Below are positions 1-7,744 of a stretch of 42,130 nt of DNA, one piece after another; position 1 is the stretch's first letter, and each line of letters begins with the position of its first letter. Where the stretch lies: positions 1-42,130 of the forward strand of contig CAUZSN010000011.1 of NCBI GenBank assembly GCA_963582345.1, read 5' to 3'. Under the pieces are notes generated by a model that had not been told where the DNA came from, searched no databases, and saw only the letters and a list, made by a program, of their open reading frames with translations. The translations under genes and the position numbers were made by a program. This stretch comes from CAUZSN01 sp963582345 (GTDB lineage Bacteria; Planctomycetota; Planctomycetia; Planctomycetales; Planctomycetaceae).

Positions 1-299
1 GCGGATCTTAAAATTCCTGGATGGTTATATCGATTGACCAAAAGGTACCAAAACAGAGGGTCTAGCCGTATCTTGTCGAACTCAGGTCAAAGCGACTTGC
101 TATTTGAATTGTAAACTTCCTCTTAGAAAACTACCGACTCAAGTGTATCGTGCGAAATCGCAATCCGCAAGTATAGCAGTCATGTTATTTGACCGGTCTT
201 TTTTCCTGCGCCCGTTCGGCTGTAGATAGTCTCTGACTGAGCACAGTTTGGGTAATCTTTGCTCCAATCATTGCGATCTTGTGGTCGCGCAGGCCTTTT
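1..299. other. Left-edge non-coding stretch
   Basis: No open frame with recognisable protein content, no tRNA-like fold and no strong hairpin is visible between the window start and the stop codon of the metallophosphoesterase gene. It probably carries the 3' flank of that gene and an intergenic spacer. Confidence 0.4.
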
Positions 300-1040
300 T
301 CATTCAACCAAGTGGTGTCCTATGATAAAATCGATCGTTTGTTCGGCGACAAGGATGTAACAAAGAGGTAATTCCGTCCATGCTCCCGTGTTGATGTATC
401 GGACGCCTTCGCAGAGGGAATCTTCCGCATAATGCGTATGGCCACAGGTGATTGCTGCCACACCATTTTGGATTGCACATTTGACCGCATTGTTTTTGAC
501 CTCTTCCGTTAGTATCCGGTATAGGAAGGGAAACCATGTTTTTGCGAATTCGGCTGCGTGCACGGGCGGCGCCCCGAGTTTGACTCGAAGATTATGGATC
601 CGCTTAACATTGCGGAGGAACCACTGGTTTTGGGGCATGATCTGGTCAAAGTCGTCTCCATGCACGATGAGAAGCCGATTTCCGATTTGCAGGTGTCTTT
701 GAAAACGGATCATACCCGGTTTCTGCATTCGGTATCCGTCATCGTGATTCCCGTGCAGCCAGATTACGGTCCTTACGTACGACTGTTCTCGAATGAAATT
801 AAGAACGTCTTGATCCTGTCGTGAGAGCTGTTTGTTCGGGTTGTCGAGCGTGTCTCCATTAAGGATAAGCGTCGTGTCCCGATCCAGGGGCTCAACAAGG
901 TCCAGGAATTCTCGGCGACGAAAATGGAGCAGGCCAATATGAAGATCGCTGACGATGATCGCATTTGTTATCTCGTATTCCATAATCGTAAGCATTCGCG
1001 ACAAGGGACTGGCAGTGTATGGGATTCGGCGCGAGGACAT
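300..1040 (-). CDS. Calcineurin-like metallophosphoesterase (LpxH-like)
   Basis: A 246-residue protein with the complete dinuclear-metal phosphoesterase signature in order: DLHIG (about residues 32-36), NGDTLD (61-66), GNHDD (97-101), HGDD (128-131) and GHTH (200-203). The length and the GNHDD/HGDDFD spacing resemble the UDP-2,3-diacylglucosamine hydrolase (LpxH/LpxG-like) branch, which removes UMP during lipid A synthesis. Substrate cannot be fixed from motifs alone, so it could be a generic phosphodiesterase. No signal peptide or membrane segment is seen, so a cytoplasmic enzyme is expected. The ATG at 1040 has no good ribosome site. In-frame ATGs about 15 and 19 codons further in (before MLTIMEYE and MEYE) are credible alternatives, as the conserved fold starts only around residue 27. 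It is not in an operon: the neighbours are a decayed gene and a spacer. Confidence 0.85.
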   Translation of the reverse strand: MSSRRIPYTASPLSRMLTIMEYEITNAIIVSDLHIGLLHFRRREFLDLVEPLDRDTTLILNGDTLDNPNKQLSRQDQDVLNFIREQSYVRTVIWLHGNHDDGYRMQKPGMIRFQRHLQIGNRLLIVHGDDFDQIMPQNQWFLRNVKRIHNLRVKLGAPPVHAAEFAKTWFPFLYRILTEEVKNNAVKCAIQNGVAAITCGHTHYAEDSLCEGVRYINTGAWTELPLCYILVAEQTIDFIIGHHLVE

Positions 1041-1375
1041 TTAGGGATGAGGACGATCCAGTTGCCCGACATGATTAATTGCGTCGTTTATGTAGATTAG
1101 GGAATGGCTGATCGATCTGCACGAGCGCCACCGGCGGTTGCAAGACGATGTTAACGTGATAGCAGGCAATCTGTCAGTCGCGTGGCAGTGCCGGCTTGCT
1201 AGTTGCGAACGATCAACAGTAGTGTGACGAGTTGGATAAAACGAGCTTCGATTGTCTCCTGGTCTATGCGGATGCAGAAACATATGAGCCGTCGGAGGAG
1301 AATTGTGCCGAGCCCATCATATCTGGTGAACAGAAGTACCACGATTTACTTTTAGGAGGTCGAAATGCACGCCCG
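1041..1375. other. Intergenic stretch
   Basis: No supportable gene. Near its right end there is a good Shine-Dalgarno-like AGGAGG (about 1353) followed by an ATG at 1364, but that frame closes after four codons. It may be the relic start of the decayed DUF1559 gene that follows, although no type IV pilin-like N-terminal segment can be read. Confidence 0.35.
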
Positions 1376-1853
1376 ATAGTTGCGGCATTCTCGGTGGAAT
1401 CGTAATGGACTACATTGATATCTGAAGTGAAAGCATGGCAGCACTATCGCCGCAACGGTGGACCATCCACAACGACCGTACCAAACTCAATGAGCGAAGC
1501 CGAAGCAATTGTGGCCAGCGGAGCGCAGTTTAAGAATACGGGTCATACTGAATGGCCCGATGGACGCGTACATCCTCACGGCTTCACAACGACAATGACT
1601 CCAAACTCGTTTGTTGCCTGTAATGATAGCGGTACGACGTATGACTGCAGGCTTCAACTCCTGGCAAGAGGGAAAGTTCGGCATCAACGGAAGCCCCAGC
1701 TACGCAATCATTACGTCAAGAAGCTTTCATTCCGGCATGGTGAACGTCGCACTGGTTGATGGTTCAACGCGATCCATCAACGAAAACATTGATCTTTCAA
1801 TTTGGAGAGCACTCGGAACTCGCTCTAGCGGGGAGCTTGTTGGCGAATTCTAG
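1376..1853 (+). pseudogene. DUF1559 prepilin-like protein remnant (C-terminal part)
   Basis: Two adjacent frames together read like the C-terminal half of a planctomycete DUF1559 (type II secretion pseudopilin-like) protein. The first frame gives ISEVKAWQ, then NTGHTEWPDGRVHPHGFTTT (about 1535-1596) and ends near GTTYDC. After a frame change at about 1650 the second frame gives FNSWQEGK, SRSFHSGMVNVALVDGSTRS and WRALGTRSSGELVGEF before a stop at 1853. Intact members have an N-terminal pilin helix followed by about 300 residues; here the N-terminal two thirds is missing and stop codons precede the readable part. This is a dead fragment. Its end lies only 14 bp from the 3' end of the tRNA-Leu gene on the other strand. 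Confidence 0.8.
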
Positions 1854-1867
1854 TTCGGTGTGGTCAG

Positions 1868-1953
1868 TGCCGGAGGTGGGACTTGAACCCACACTCCCGT
1901 TGCCAGGAACTGGATTTTGAATCCAGCGCGTCTGCCAATTCCGCCACTCCGGC
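1868..1953 (-). tRNA. tRNA-Leu (anticodon CAA)
   Basis: The reverse complement folds as a class II tRNA of 86 nt. The 7-bp acceptor stem GCCGGAG/CTCCGGC is perfect, the D-arm region reads TGGCGGAATTGGCAGACGC as is typical of tRNA-Leu, the anticodon stem is CTGGA/TCCAG with loop TTCAAAA (anticodon CAA), there is a long variable arm, and the T-loop is GTTCAAGTC. The discriminator base is A. The CCA end is not encoded in the genome. Confidence 0.95.
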
Positions 1954-2667
1954 GAAGTGCCTTAAACTAACTGACTTGCGGCCATTTCGCAATGTTTCAG
2001 TTCGAATTTTCGTTTGCAGGTGTTACCCAAAGGGTCATCCTAAAGGGTACCAAAATCGCAAGAGATTCTCGCCACATTCTGGAGAACGCCTGTAACATCG
2101 TTCAGCGATGATTGGGCCTCCAGTAGTGTTTGTCCAGGACCTCTGTCGGTCTCGAAAACTTCATCTGCCATCATAGCGGTGCCAATCGTATGCGGTTATC
2201 CTGGATTTTTCCTTTGTCGGCAGGCGACTGGAGTATTTCGATGCGACCAGGATTAGGTGCGATTGCAAGTAAATCAGCACCAGGCGGTTCGAAATGAGCT
2301 GTCAACTAACCGGAAAACGTGTGCCGCTATCCGTTTGCGCAACCGGCTGGAACAGCCAACAAACGGATTCAATTTTCGGAAATTCCCACTGCGCCGGATG
2401 CGACACATCTATTTGCCGGCAGCATTGACGTCAATACGTGATTCCGTCCTGCTTTCCTTGTCCAATTGTGTGTGTTAGTCGGTGCAGTGTACTGACGTTG
2501 GATTAGGTGCCTTAGCGGCGACTTCGGCAACTAACTCATGAACATACGGCCGGTTTCAGTAGCCAATGGGCCGTTGAGTTGCTATGCTGCCGTCGCGGAA
2601 TTCGCTGGACTTCGGCACGTTCGCTTGATCACGTTTCAGGCTCTGTTTAAAGGTAGTCAACAAAACT
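1954..2667. other. Long intergenic stretch
   Basis: About 700 bp between tRNA-Leu and the Lys-rich protein gene. The short open frames here show no recognisable protein content. The 11-mer GGATTAGGTGC occurs twice, 250 bp apart (2250 and 2500), with no wider similarity. The right part must hold the promoter of the gene starting at 2668; I cannot assign boxes with confidence. Confidence 0.4.
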
Positions 2668-2988
2668 ATGGCGCGCAAGACTGCTAGCCGCTTGGAGAAG
2701 CGAAAGGAATTGGAAGCGGCCGAGAAACAAGAGGCTCCCAAGAAAAAAAAGAAGGCCGCAAAGAAGAAAGCCACCACTCGCGCGAAACGCGCTAAAGTCA
2801 AGGTCGTAGATCGCAAGCGATTGGTCTGGGGTATTTTTAGTGGGAGCATGAAGGAAGAAGCTCGATTCCCATACGATCAACTCGAAGCCGCCGAAACAAA
2901 AATACAGCAACTGAAATTGAAAGGGAAAAAAAAGTTGTACTTTATTCAGCCGATCAAGGAAATTGTTACCGATGCTCTGCCTGAATGA
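2668..2988 (+). CDS. Lys/Ala-rich small basic protein, hypothetical
   Basis: A 106-residue protein in two parts. Residues 1 to about 50 are dominated by Lys, Ala, Arg and Glu, with a run of five lysines and AAKKKATTRAKRAK-type repeats like those in bacterial histone H1-like tails or nucleic-acid-binding extensions. From about residue 52 the composition becomes ordinary (RLVWGIFSGSMKEEARFPY, then a predicted helix and a KKLYFIQPI strand), which suggests a small folded domain. I do not recognise the family; conservation among planctomycetes is plausible but unverified. No signal peptide. It stands alone, converges on the bS21 gene and shares a hairpin terminator with it. The tail could bind RNA or DNA, but that is inference from charge only. 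Confidence 0.75.
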   Translation: MARKTASRLEKRKELEAAEKQEAPKKKKKAAKKKATTRAKRAKVKVVDRKRLVWGIFSGSMKEEARFPYDQLEAAETKIQQLKLKGKKKLYFIQPIKEIVTDALPE

Positions 2989-3056
2989 AGAGATTCCGGC
3001 CTCTTGATTCAGTTGGTTGTGTGGCTGCGATGCTTGGAAGTCGTCGATCAAAATAA

Positions 3057-3082
3057 AAACACCCGCGTTTCGGCGGGTGTTT
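3057..3082. terminator. Bidirectional rho-independent terminator
   Basis: A perfect 10-bp stem (AAACACCCGC, 3057-3066, pairing with 3073-3082) closes a 6-nt loop. On the minus strand it is followed by TTATTTTG, so it is a good terminator for the bS21 gene. On the plus strand it is followed by a weaker T-rich tail and may end the Lys-rich gene. It lies between the two convergent genes. Confidence 0.85.
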
Positions 3083-3135
3083 CTTGTTATGATGTCAATC
3101 GTATACGAGATCGTAATCAAAGCGGCGTTTGCGTT

Positions 3136-3333
3136 TCAGCGACCGGCACTGAGGCGGTTCAGTCGTGCGCGGCGCTCTGCGCGACGGCGAGCCCGGCGGG
3201 CCTGATCGCTCGGCTTTTCATAATACTCCCGTCGCCGCATTTCCTTCTTGATTCCAGCATGTTCGACCAACTTGCGAAATCGTTTTACCGCATCTTGAAT
3301 TTTTTCGTTATGACGCAGACGCAACCTAACCAC
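3136..3333 (-). CDS. rpsU: 30S ribosomal protein bS21
   Basis: A 65-residue basic protein that matches bS21 across its length: V(R)LRLRHNEKIQDAVKRF, then the hallmark KKEMRRREYYEKPS, then an Arg-rich tail ending RLNRLSAGR. bS21 sits on the 30S platform near the anti-Shine-Dalgarno end of 16S rRNA and assists initiation. I place the start at GTG 3333 because AAAGGAGG lies 5 nt upstream and because bS21 proteins begin with exactly this V-R-L-R strand. Longer readings from an upstream TTG add non-homologous residues. Monocistronic, ended by the hairpin at 3057-3082. Confidence 0.93.
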   Translation of the reverse strand: MVRLRLRHNEKIQDAVKRFRKLVEHAGIKKEMRRREYYEKPSDQARRARRRAERRARLNRLSAGR

Positions 3334-3476
3334 ACAATCCTCCTTTTGAGATTGTTGTCGAAATTCAGACTTCAACGACTAGGCAAAGATAGCAAATCTT
3401 AGATCAGAAGAAAACTCCCACTTGTGGAGATCGGCCGTTTGACCGGAAAAAGCAGCCGTAGCGAGACCGGCAAGGT

Positions 3477-4397
3477 TCACACAGGCGCGGCTAGAACGCC
3501 AATTCGCTGCAATTTCGAGCGACATTCGTTCCGTTCACGGCACCGTTTCAAGTCTTTCCATGTTTCGTCCTGGCAGGCGAGGAAAATTTCCTCGTTGAAT
3601 GGTGGCGTGTTTCCCGTCTGTCGTGCCCGCTTCATTAACCGTTCAACAACGCTCAGTTCTAGCCGACTGAGAAACGTTGCGCCAAGTCGATAATCCTGAA
3701 ACGCTTCCCACACAAGGGGAAAGAGGGGCATAACGATATGTTCCCCGATGGTCCGAGCGTAGTCACGAATTTCTTGTTGTGCGTGATCGTTCATTCGCAA
3801 TGATAGAAAATGCAATAGATTGTGCAGGTCGATTTTCCAGTACGCTTCCGTGTAGGTTGAAAGTGGCAAGTCCTTCCTCGCTTGTTCGCGGGCCACGCCG
3901 GCTGCCAATCGTTCTTGATATACGCGACGGGCTTCCTCCTGCAGTTCCCGTTCGGCCGGGGATAGCTTTTCGCCGGTTTCAGGGGATAGCAGTTCTGCAC
4001 TACCCTGCCGATTGCCCGTAGCCTGCGCTCGCCACTGGTCGCTTGGAGTTTGTTGGGCTGAATCGATGGCGATCGAATATCGTGTGCTGTACTCGTTGAT
4101 GTTAGCTGTCCGATGCCGTATCCACTGTCGCCAGCAGTCCATAGGCACGCGGACCAACAGTTTAATTTCCGCCATTTCGAACGGCGTCGTGTGGCGGTGC
4201 CGCATCAGATAACGGATCAATGTTCGATCATCTGAGACGCGCCGTGTTCCTTCACCATAACTAACGCGCGCGGCCTGGACCACCGAGCTGTCGTTACCCA
4301 TTACGTCGACCAGACACACGAATCCGTCATCTAGCACGTGAAACTTTTTCCAGCGCAGTTGCAAACCAGCGTCCTGCAAGTCTTCGCGTGCTGTCAT
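3477..4397 (-). CDS. thyX: FAD-dependent thymidylate synthase ThyX
   Basis: A 306-residue ThyX, which makes dTMP from dUMP using methylene-tetrahydrofolate, FAD and NADPH. The signature RHRX7S is intact (RHRTANINEYS, about residues 94-104). It is preceded by a conserved RVSYGEG segment and by HRHTTPFEM (about 67-76), which contributes to flavin binding. The C-terminal half carries the expected LHNLLHFLSLR and AQQEIRDYA helices. It is longer than compact ThyX (220-250 residues), with an insert of about 50 residues after the signature (ATGNRQGSAELLSPETG onward), a common variation. I prefer ATG 4397 over the adjacent TTG at 4400: GGAG lies 7 nt before the ATG. No ThyA is seen in the window. Confidence 0.95.
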   Translation of the reverse strand: MTAREDLQDAGLQLRWKKFHVLDDGFVCLVDVMGNDSSVVQAARVSYGEGTRRVSDDRTLIRYLMRHRHTTPFEMAEIKLLVRVPMDCWRQWIRHRTANINEYSTRYSIAIDSAQQTPSDQWRAQATGNRQGSAELLSPETGEKLSPAERELQEEARRVYQERLAAGVAREQARKDLPLSTYTEAYWKIDLHNLLHFLSLRMNDHAQQEIRDYARTIGEHIVMPLFPLVWEAFQDYRLGATFLSRLELSVVERLMKRARQTGNTPPFNEEIFLACQDETWKDLKRCRERNECRSKLQRIGVLAAPV

Positions 4398-4817
4398 CAA
4401 TTTGCTCCGTGGCTCATGTTAATTATGAGTCTTCCCCAAAAAATAATATTCAATCCGACGTACAAATTTAGGAATTCTCCTAGACGAATGCCATTATTGA
4501 GGGCATCGATAGCAGATAGGAAAGGTTCCTGAACCGTAAATCATAGCGAACACGCACCACTTGCGAGAATGGTTGCGGAGATTTCCTGCCGATTGGGGCA
4601 GAGAATCTGTCTGCGCTAAGTAGGTTGTTCGAATCGGACGCCCGGTGCGTTGCTGCGACACGAAGCATGGTTGCTTCGGCACAAAATACTGCTACAGCGT
4701 ATCGTGGATCGATTGCGTTTGCAAAACGTGGCGAGTAAGTTCATTCATTCGATGGAGGCATGTCATTATTTGTTCTGTTCGTCAATGATTTACGAGTTAC
4801 GAAAGGATCCCGAATCG
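4398..4817. other. Divergent intergenic stretch
   Basis: About 420 bp between thyX (leaving leftward) and the CDGSH gene (leaving rightward), so it should hold both promoters. One small hairpin (TAGGA/TCCTA, 4469-4482) is visible. An open frame extends upstream of the CDGSH start to about 4650, but its content is not protein-like. Confidence 0.35.
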
Positions 4818-5030
4818 ATGTCGGATGTAAAAATTGGATTACGACAAAACGGACCATTGTGTGTTGAAGGATCCATTTCGGTAACCGATCACGAAGGCAA
4901 TTTGATCAACCTGAGAGATAAGAACGTGACGTTCTTGTGTCGCTGCGGAGCGTCGGGCAACAAGCCGTTCTGCGACGGTTCGCACAAGTCTAACGGATTC
5001 CAGGCGAATGAAACGGTATTAAGTGAATAA
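4818..5030 (+). CDS. CDGSH-type iron-sulfur domain protein
   Basis: A 70-residue single-domain protein with the CDGSH [2Fe-2S] cluster motif: CRCGASGNKPFCDGSH, giving Cys41, Cys43, Cys52 and His56 as the 3Cys-1His ligands. Such clusters are redox-active and pH-sensitive, and the proteins serve as electron or cluster carriers. The start ATG 4818 (MSDVKIG) is chosen because homologous sequence begins there and AAAGGA lies about 10 nt upstream. An in-frame extension to 4650 is open but lacks domain content. The next gene, an Ldh2-family oxidoreductase, begins 9 bp after its stop, so the two are almost certainly co-transcribed. The CDGSH protein may be an electron partner of that enzyme, but that is inference. 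Confidence 0.88.
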   Translation: MSDVKIGLRQNGPLCVEGSISVTDHEGNLINLRDKNVTFLCRCGASGNKPFCDGSHKSNGFQANETVLSE

Positions 5031-5039
5031 ATAATAGTC

Positions 5040-6104
5040 ATGACGATCAAGATTGCCGTTGCGGACTTACAACAATTTTCATCTACCTTGTTGCAAGCGG
5101 CTGATGTTCCGAAATCGGAAGCCGACATCGTGGCCGAAAATTTAGTGAGTTCGAACCAGCGCGGCCATGATTCTCATGGAGTGGTTCGTCTGACGGAATA
5201 CGTCGAGCAGCTTCGTACGGGTGAACTGGTTACTGGTGTCGAGTTGGTCACCGTCTCGGAGTCGCCGAGCATTCTGGCAACGGATGCTAAGTTTGGGTTT
5301 GGCATGGTGCAGGCGGTGAAGTTGATCGATCGCTTGCTTCCGAAGGGCAGAGAACAGGGCATCGCGTGCGGTACGATGCAGAACTGTGGTCATGTCGGTC
5401 GGTTGGGCGAATGGGTCGAGAGAGTTGCAAAGGCAGGTCTGGCCGGATTGATGGCGGTAAACGATAACGGTGTTCTGCAATGTGTTGCTCCGCCAGGAGG
5501 CACTCAGCCCAGAATCAGCACCAACCCCATCGCCATCGCGGTGCCTACTGGCAATCAACCATTGGTTCTAGATATTTCGACCAGTGCTGTCGCCAACGGC
5601 AAGCTGCTGATCAAACACAAAGCTGACGAGCCGTGTCCCCCCGGGTGGTTGTTGGACGCAAACGGCAATCCGACGACCGATCCGGCAGTCCGGTTTCGAG
5701 ATCCGCGAGGAACGATTCTTCCTATGGGCGGAGAACAAAGCTATAAAGGTTTCGGTATCGGACTATTATTTGACGTCCTGGTGGGCGGTTTGTCGGGAGG
5801 TTTCTGCCCCCCAGCCAAAAAATCGGCTTCATTGACGAACAACGTGCTTTTTGTCATTTGGAACCCCGAACGGTTTGTCGGCAGCCGGCATTTTTTGGGT
5901 GAGGCCGATCGGCTGATCGAGTACGTTCGATCGGTTCGTTGCAAACCGGGGGTCGACAAAATACGTCTTTCCGGCGACAGAAGTTCCCAGACAATGCAAC
6001 AGCGTCTCGCCGAAGGCATTCCGTTGGATAAGGGAACCTGGAAAGCGCTTGTTGATCTGGCAGATGAACTGAGTGTGGATTTTCCAGTCATAACGGGCAG
6101 TTAA
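5040..6104 (+). CDS. Ldh2-family malate/L-lactate/ureidoglycolate-type dehydrogenase
   Basis: A 354-residue NAD(P)-dependent 2-hydroxyacid dehydrogenase of the Ldh2 (type II malate/L-sulfolactate dehydrogenase) family, which has its own fold unrelated to classical lactate dehydrogenase. Family marks are RGHDSHGVVRL (about residues 41-51, with the catalytic His), GTMQNCGHVGRLGEW, STNPIAIAVP, PLVLDISTS and GEQSYKGFGIGLLFDVL near residue 235. The length is normal. Substrate (malate, lactate, sulfolactate, ureidoglycolate or a sugar acid) cannot be deduced. It starts 9 bp after the CDGSH gene and converges with the KAS III-like gene 40 bp downstream. Confidence 0.88.
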   Translation: MTIKIAVADLQQFSSTLLQAADVPKSEADIVAENLVSSNQRGHDSHGVVRLTEYVEQLRTGELVTGVELVTVSESPSILATDAKFGFGMVQAVKLIDRLLPKGREQGIACGTMQNCGHVGRLGEWVERVAKAGLAGLMAVNDNGVLQCVAPPGGTQPRISTNPIAIAVPTGNQPLVLDISTSAVANGKLLIKHKADEPCPPGWLLDANGNPTTDPAVRFRDPRGTILPMGGEQSYKGFGIGLLFDVLVGGLSGGFCPPAKKSASLTNNVLFVIWNPERFVGSRHFLGEADRLIEYVRSVRCKPGVDKIRLSGDRSSQTMQQRLAEGIPLDKGTWKALVDLADELSVDFPVITGS

Positions 6105-6144
6105 TGAAATGCAAACGTGCTCTTGTTCCCGGATGGGATCGCTG

Positions 6145-7200
6145 CTAAGCAGTTTGCCACTCGATGCCCAGCATCAGTGCGTTCAGACCGCTACCAATGC
6201 CAAGCAGTGCAATCTTGTTTCCGGTTCGAACGTGGCCTTGTTCAATCCCCATGGCTGCGGCCATGGGCAGGGCGGCGGCTCCGACGTTTCCTAAGAACTC
6301 GACGGTGGGAAAATCGATTTTTGGGTTTAGACCTAATTTCTCGTAAAGAAGCTTGCGGTGCGCCTTGCCGACCTGGTGCGTGAACGTCTTGTCGACGTTC
6401 GAATTCTGCCAATGAAGAACTTGTTTCGTTTTTTTCCAGGTGCTGACCGCCAGACCAATGCCGGCATGCAACATCGCTTCGGAATCGGTCTGCATGCGTG
6501 GTCGGTCGTCACCGTGTTTTTTGGCTTCTACACCTCCTTCGCATAATCCGTGGCTGTCAGTTTTAGCTTGAAACGCTCCACCCAGCAAACGGTTGCCGGT
6601 TCGGCTTAATGTGCTGTCACACAAAACTACGGCCGCCGAGCCAGAACCGATGGTCAACGACGCGAAGTCCAGCTTCATGTCTTGGCGAGTAACCGATTCG
6701 TTGCGCAACATCGACTCGATGGTGCCTTCGACCAAATTGCGTCCATCTTCGGTGCCTACAACCACTCCAGCTTTGACCTGCCCCAATTCGATCATGTTCG
6801 CCAGCATCAGCATTCCGTTCAGCAAGCCAAGGCAGGCGTTGCTGACGTCTAGAACCAGCGCAGATGTCGGTAATCCGACGGAATGGTGCACGCTGCTGGC
6901 CGTCGCTGGTTCCAATCGATCACGGCAGACAGAGCCGTGGATAAGGACGCCGAGTTTGCTTCTATCGATCTGTGACGCTTCGATTGCTTTTTCGGCCGTT
7001 TGGGAACTCACGTGGCTCGGAAAAATTCCACGGTCGAAAAAACGTCGCTCGCGAATACCAGTCATCAATTCTAGTCGTCCGGCCGAAAGTCCTAACCGTT
7101 CGTAGACTGGAGCTAGTTGCGATTCAATTTCGTCAGACGTCACGATGTTAGGCGGCAGTGTGTAACTGAAGGCCTCGACGCAGACGTGCTGATATCGCAT
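6145..7200 (-). CDS. 3-oxoacyl-ACP synthase III (KAS III)-like thiolase-fold enzyme
   Basis: About 351 residues with a complete KAS III catalytic set: Cys123 in SNACLG, His275 in THQVGKAH and Asn305 in GNVGAAALP. A GIGSG motif lies at the C-terminus. The N-terminal TGIRERRFFD segment is typical of FabH relatives. KAS III starts fatty-acid synthesis by condensing acetyl-CoA with malonyl-ACP. The Cys-His-Asn triad is shared with OleA (head-to-head hydrocarbon synthesis) and other acyl-CoA condensing enzymes, so the exact reaction is open. No other fab or ole gene is adjacent, which leaves a specialised role possible. The ATG at 7200 (MRYQHVC) matches where the fold begins; an in-frame GTG at 7233 adds 11 residues and is the alternative. 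Confidence 0.85.
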   Translation of the reverse strand: MRYQHVCVEAFSYTLPPNIVTSDEIESQLAPVYERLGLSAGRLELMTGIRERRFFDRGIFPSHVSSQTAEKAIEASQIDRSKLGVLIHGSVCRDRLEPATASSVHHSVGLPTSALVLDVSNACLGLLNGMLMLANMIELGQVKAGVVVGTEDGRNLVEGTIESMLRNESVTRQDMKLDFASLTIGSGSAAVVLCDSTLSRTGNRLLGGAFQAKTDSHGLCEGGVEAKKHGDDRPRMQTDSEAMLHAGIGLAVSTWKKTKQVLHWQNSNVDKTFTHQVGKAHRKLLYEKLGLNPKIDFPTVEFLGNVGAAALPMAAAMGIEQGHVRTGNKIALLGIGSGLNALMLGIEWQTA

Positions 7201-7301
7201 TCTAAAACCCGCAGCACTCGTGTCCTGAGTCACGTCCTTCGCAAGCCAGCCTCATTGATGAGACACACCTTCACCCGCGATCTGAATGAAAACTTCATCC
7301 G

Positions 7302-7511
7302 TCATGAAACACTGCGCATTTCCCGAGCAGTCGCATTCTTCAGTTGGGTGACCAAAGATGCAATTGTCTGAAGTTTGTTCTTGCGTTCGCGGTCGAGTTC
7401 AGGTGTCGGGTCGCGGACATCCAGCATCAACGAACTTCTGACATAACGCAGACCCTGTAGCAAAATCTCGCACTGCTCGTCGGTGAACTTGACGATCACA
7501 GTTTCACTCAT
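7302..7511 (-). CDS. Small conserved-looking hypothetical protein
   Basis: A 69-residue acidic/basic helical protein (MSETVIVKFTDEQCEIL, then LLQGLRYVRSSLMLDVRD, then a Lys/Arg-rich helix). It has no signal peptide, cysteine pair or known motif. The pattern, two amphipathic helices with a well-formed LRYVRSSLML segment, is protein-like. An upstream ATG at 7556 would give 84 residues; neither start has a convincing ribosome site. It is 101 bp upstream of the KAS III-like gene on the same strand, so they may be co-transcribed. Function unknown. Confidence 0.6.
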   Translation of the reverse strand: MSETVIVKFTDEQCEILLQGLRYVRSSLMLDVRDPTPELDRERKNKLQTIASLVTQLKNATAREMRSVS

Positions 7512-7744
7512 TCGAGGGCACTCAACTGTCAAAACTTCAGGAATCGCACAATTCATCCTTGTGAGTCACATATTCGGTCCGTCACAAGAATGGTAGCCGA
7601 AGCCTCGATTGTTCTCAACCGGCAATCAATAACAGCGAGTTGTTGTTGATTCTTAAGGCCAAAGCAATTCGTTCACCAGGCGGGAGCTGCAGAATAATCG
7701 CGAGGTTCTGTAGGCCTGTATTGCTCGACGGCCCACGAAAGCCG

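Noticed and set aside
2250..2510. The 11-mer GGATTAGGTGC occurs twice, exactly 250 bp apart.
   Set aside because: No similarity extends beyond the 11 bases and there is no third copy, so it is likely chance; not a CRISPR or tandem repeat.
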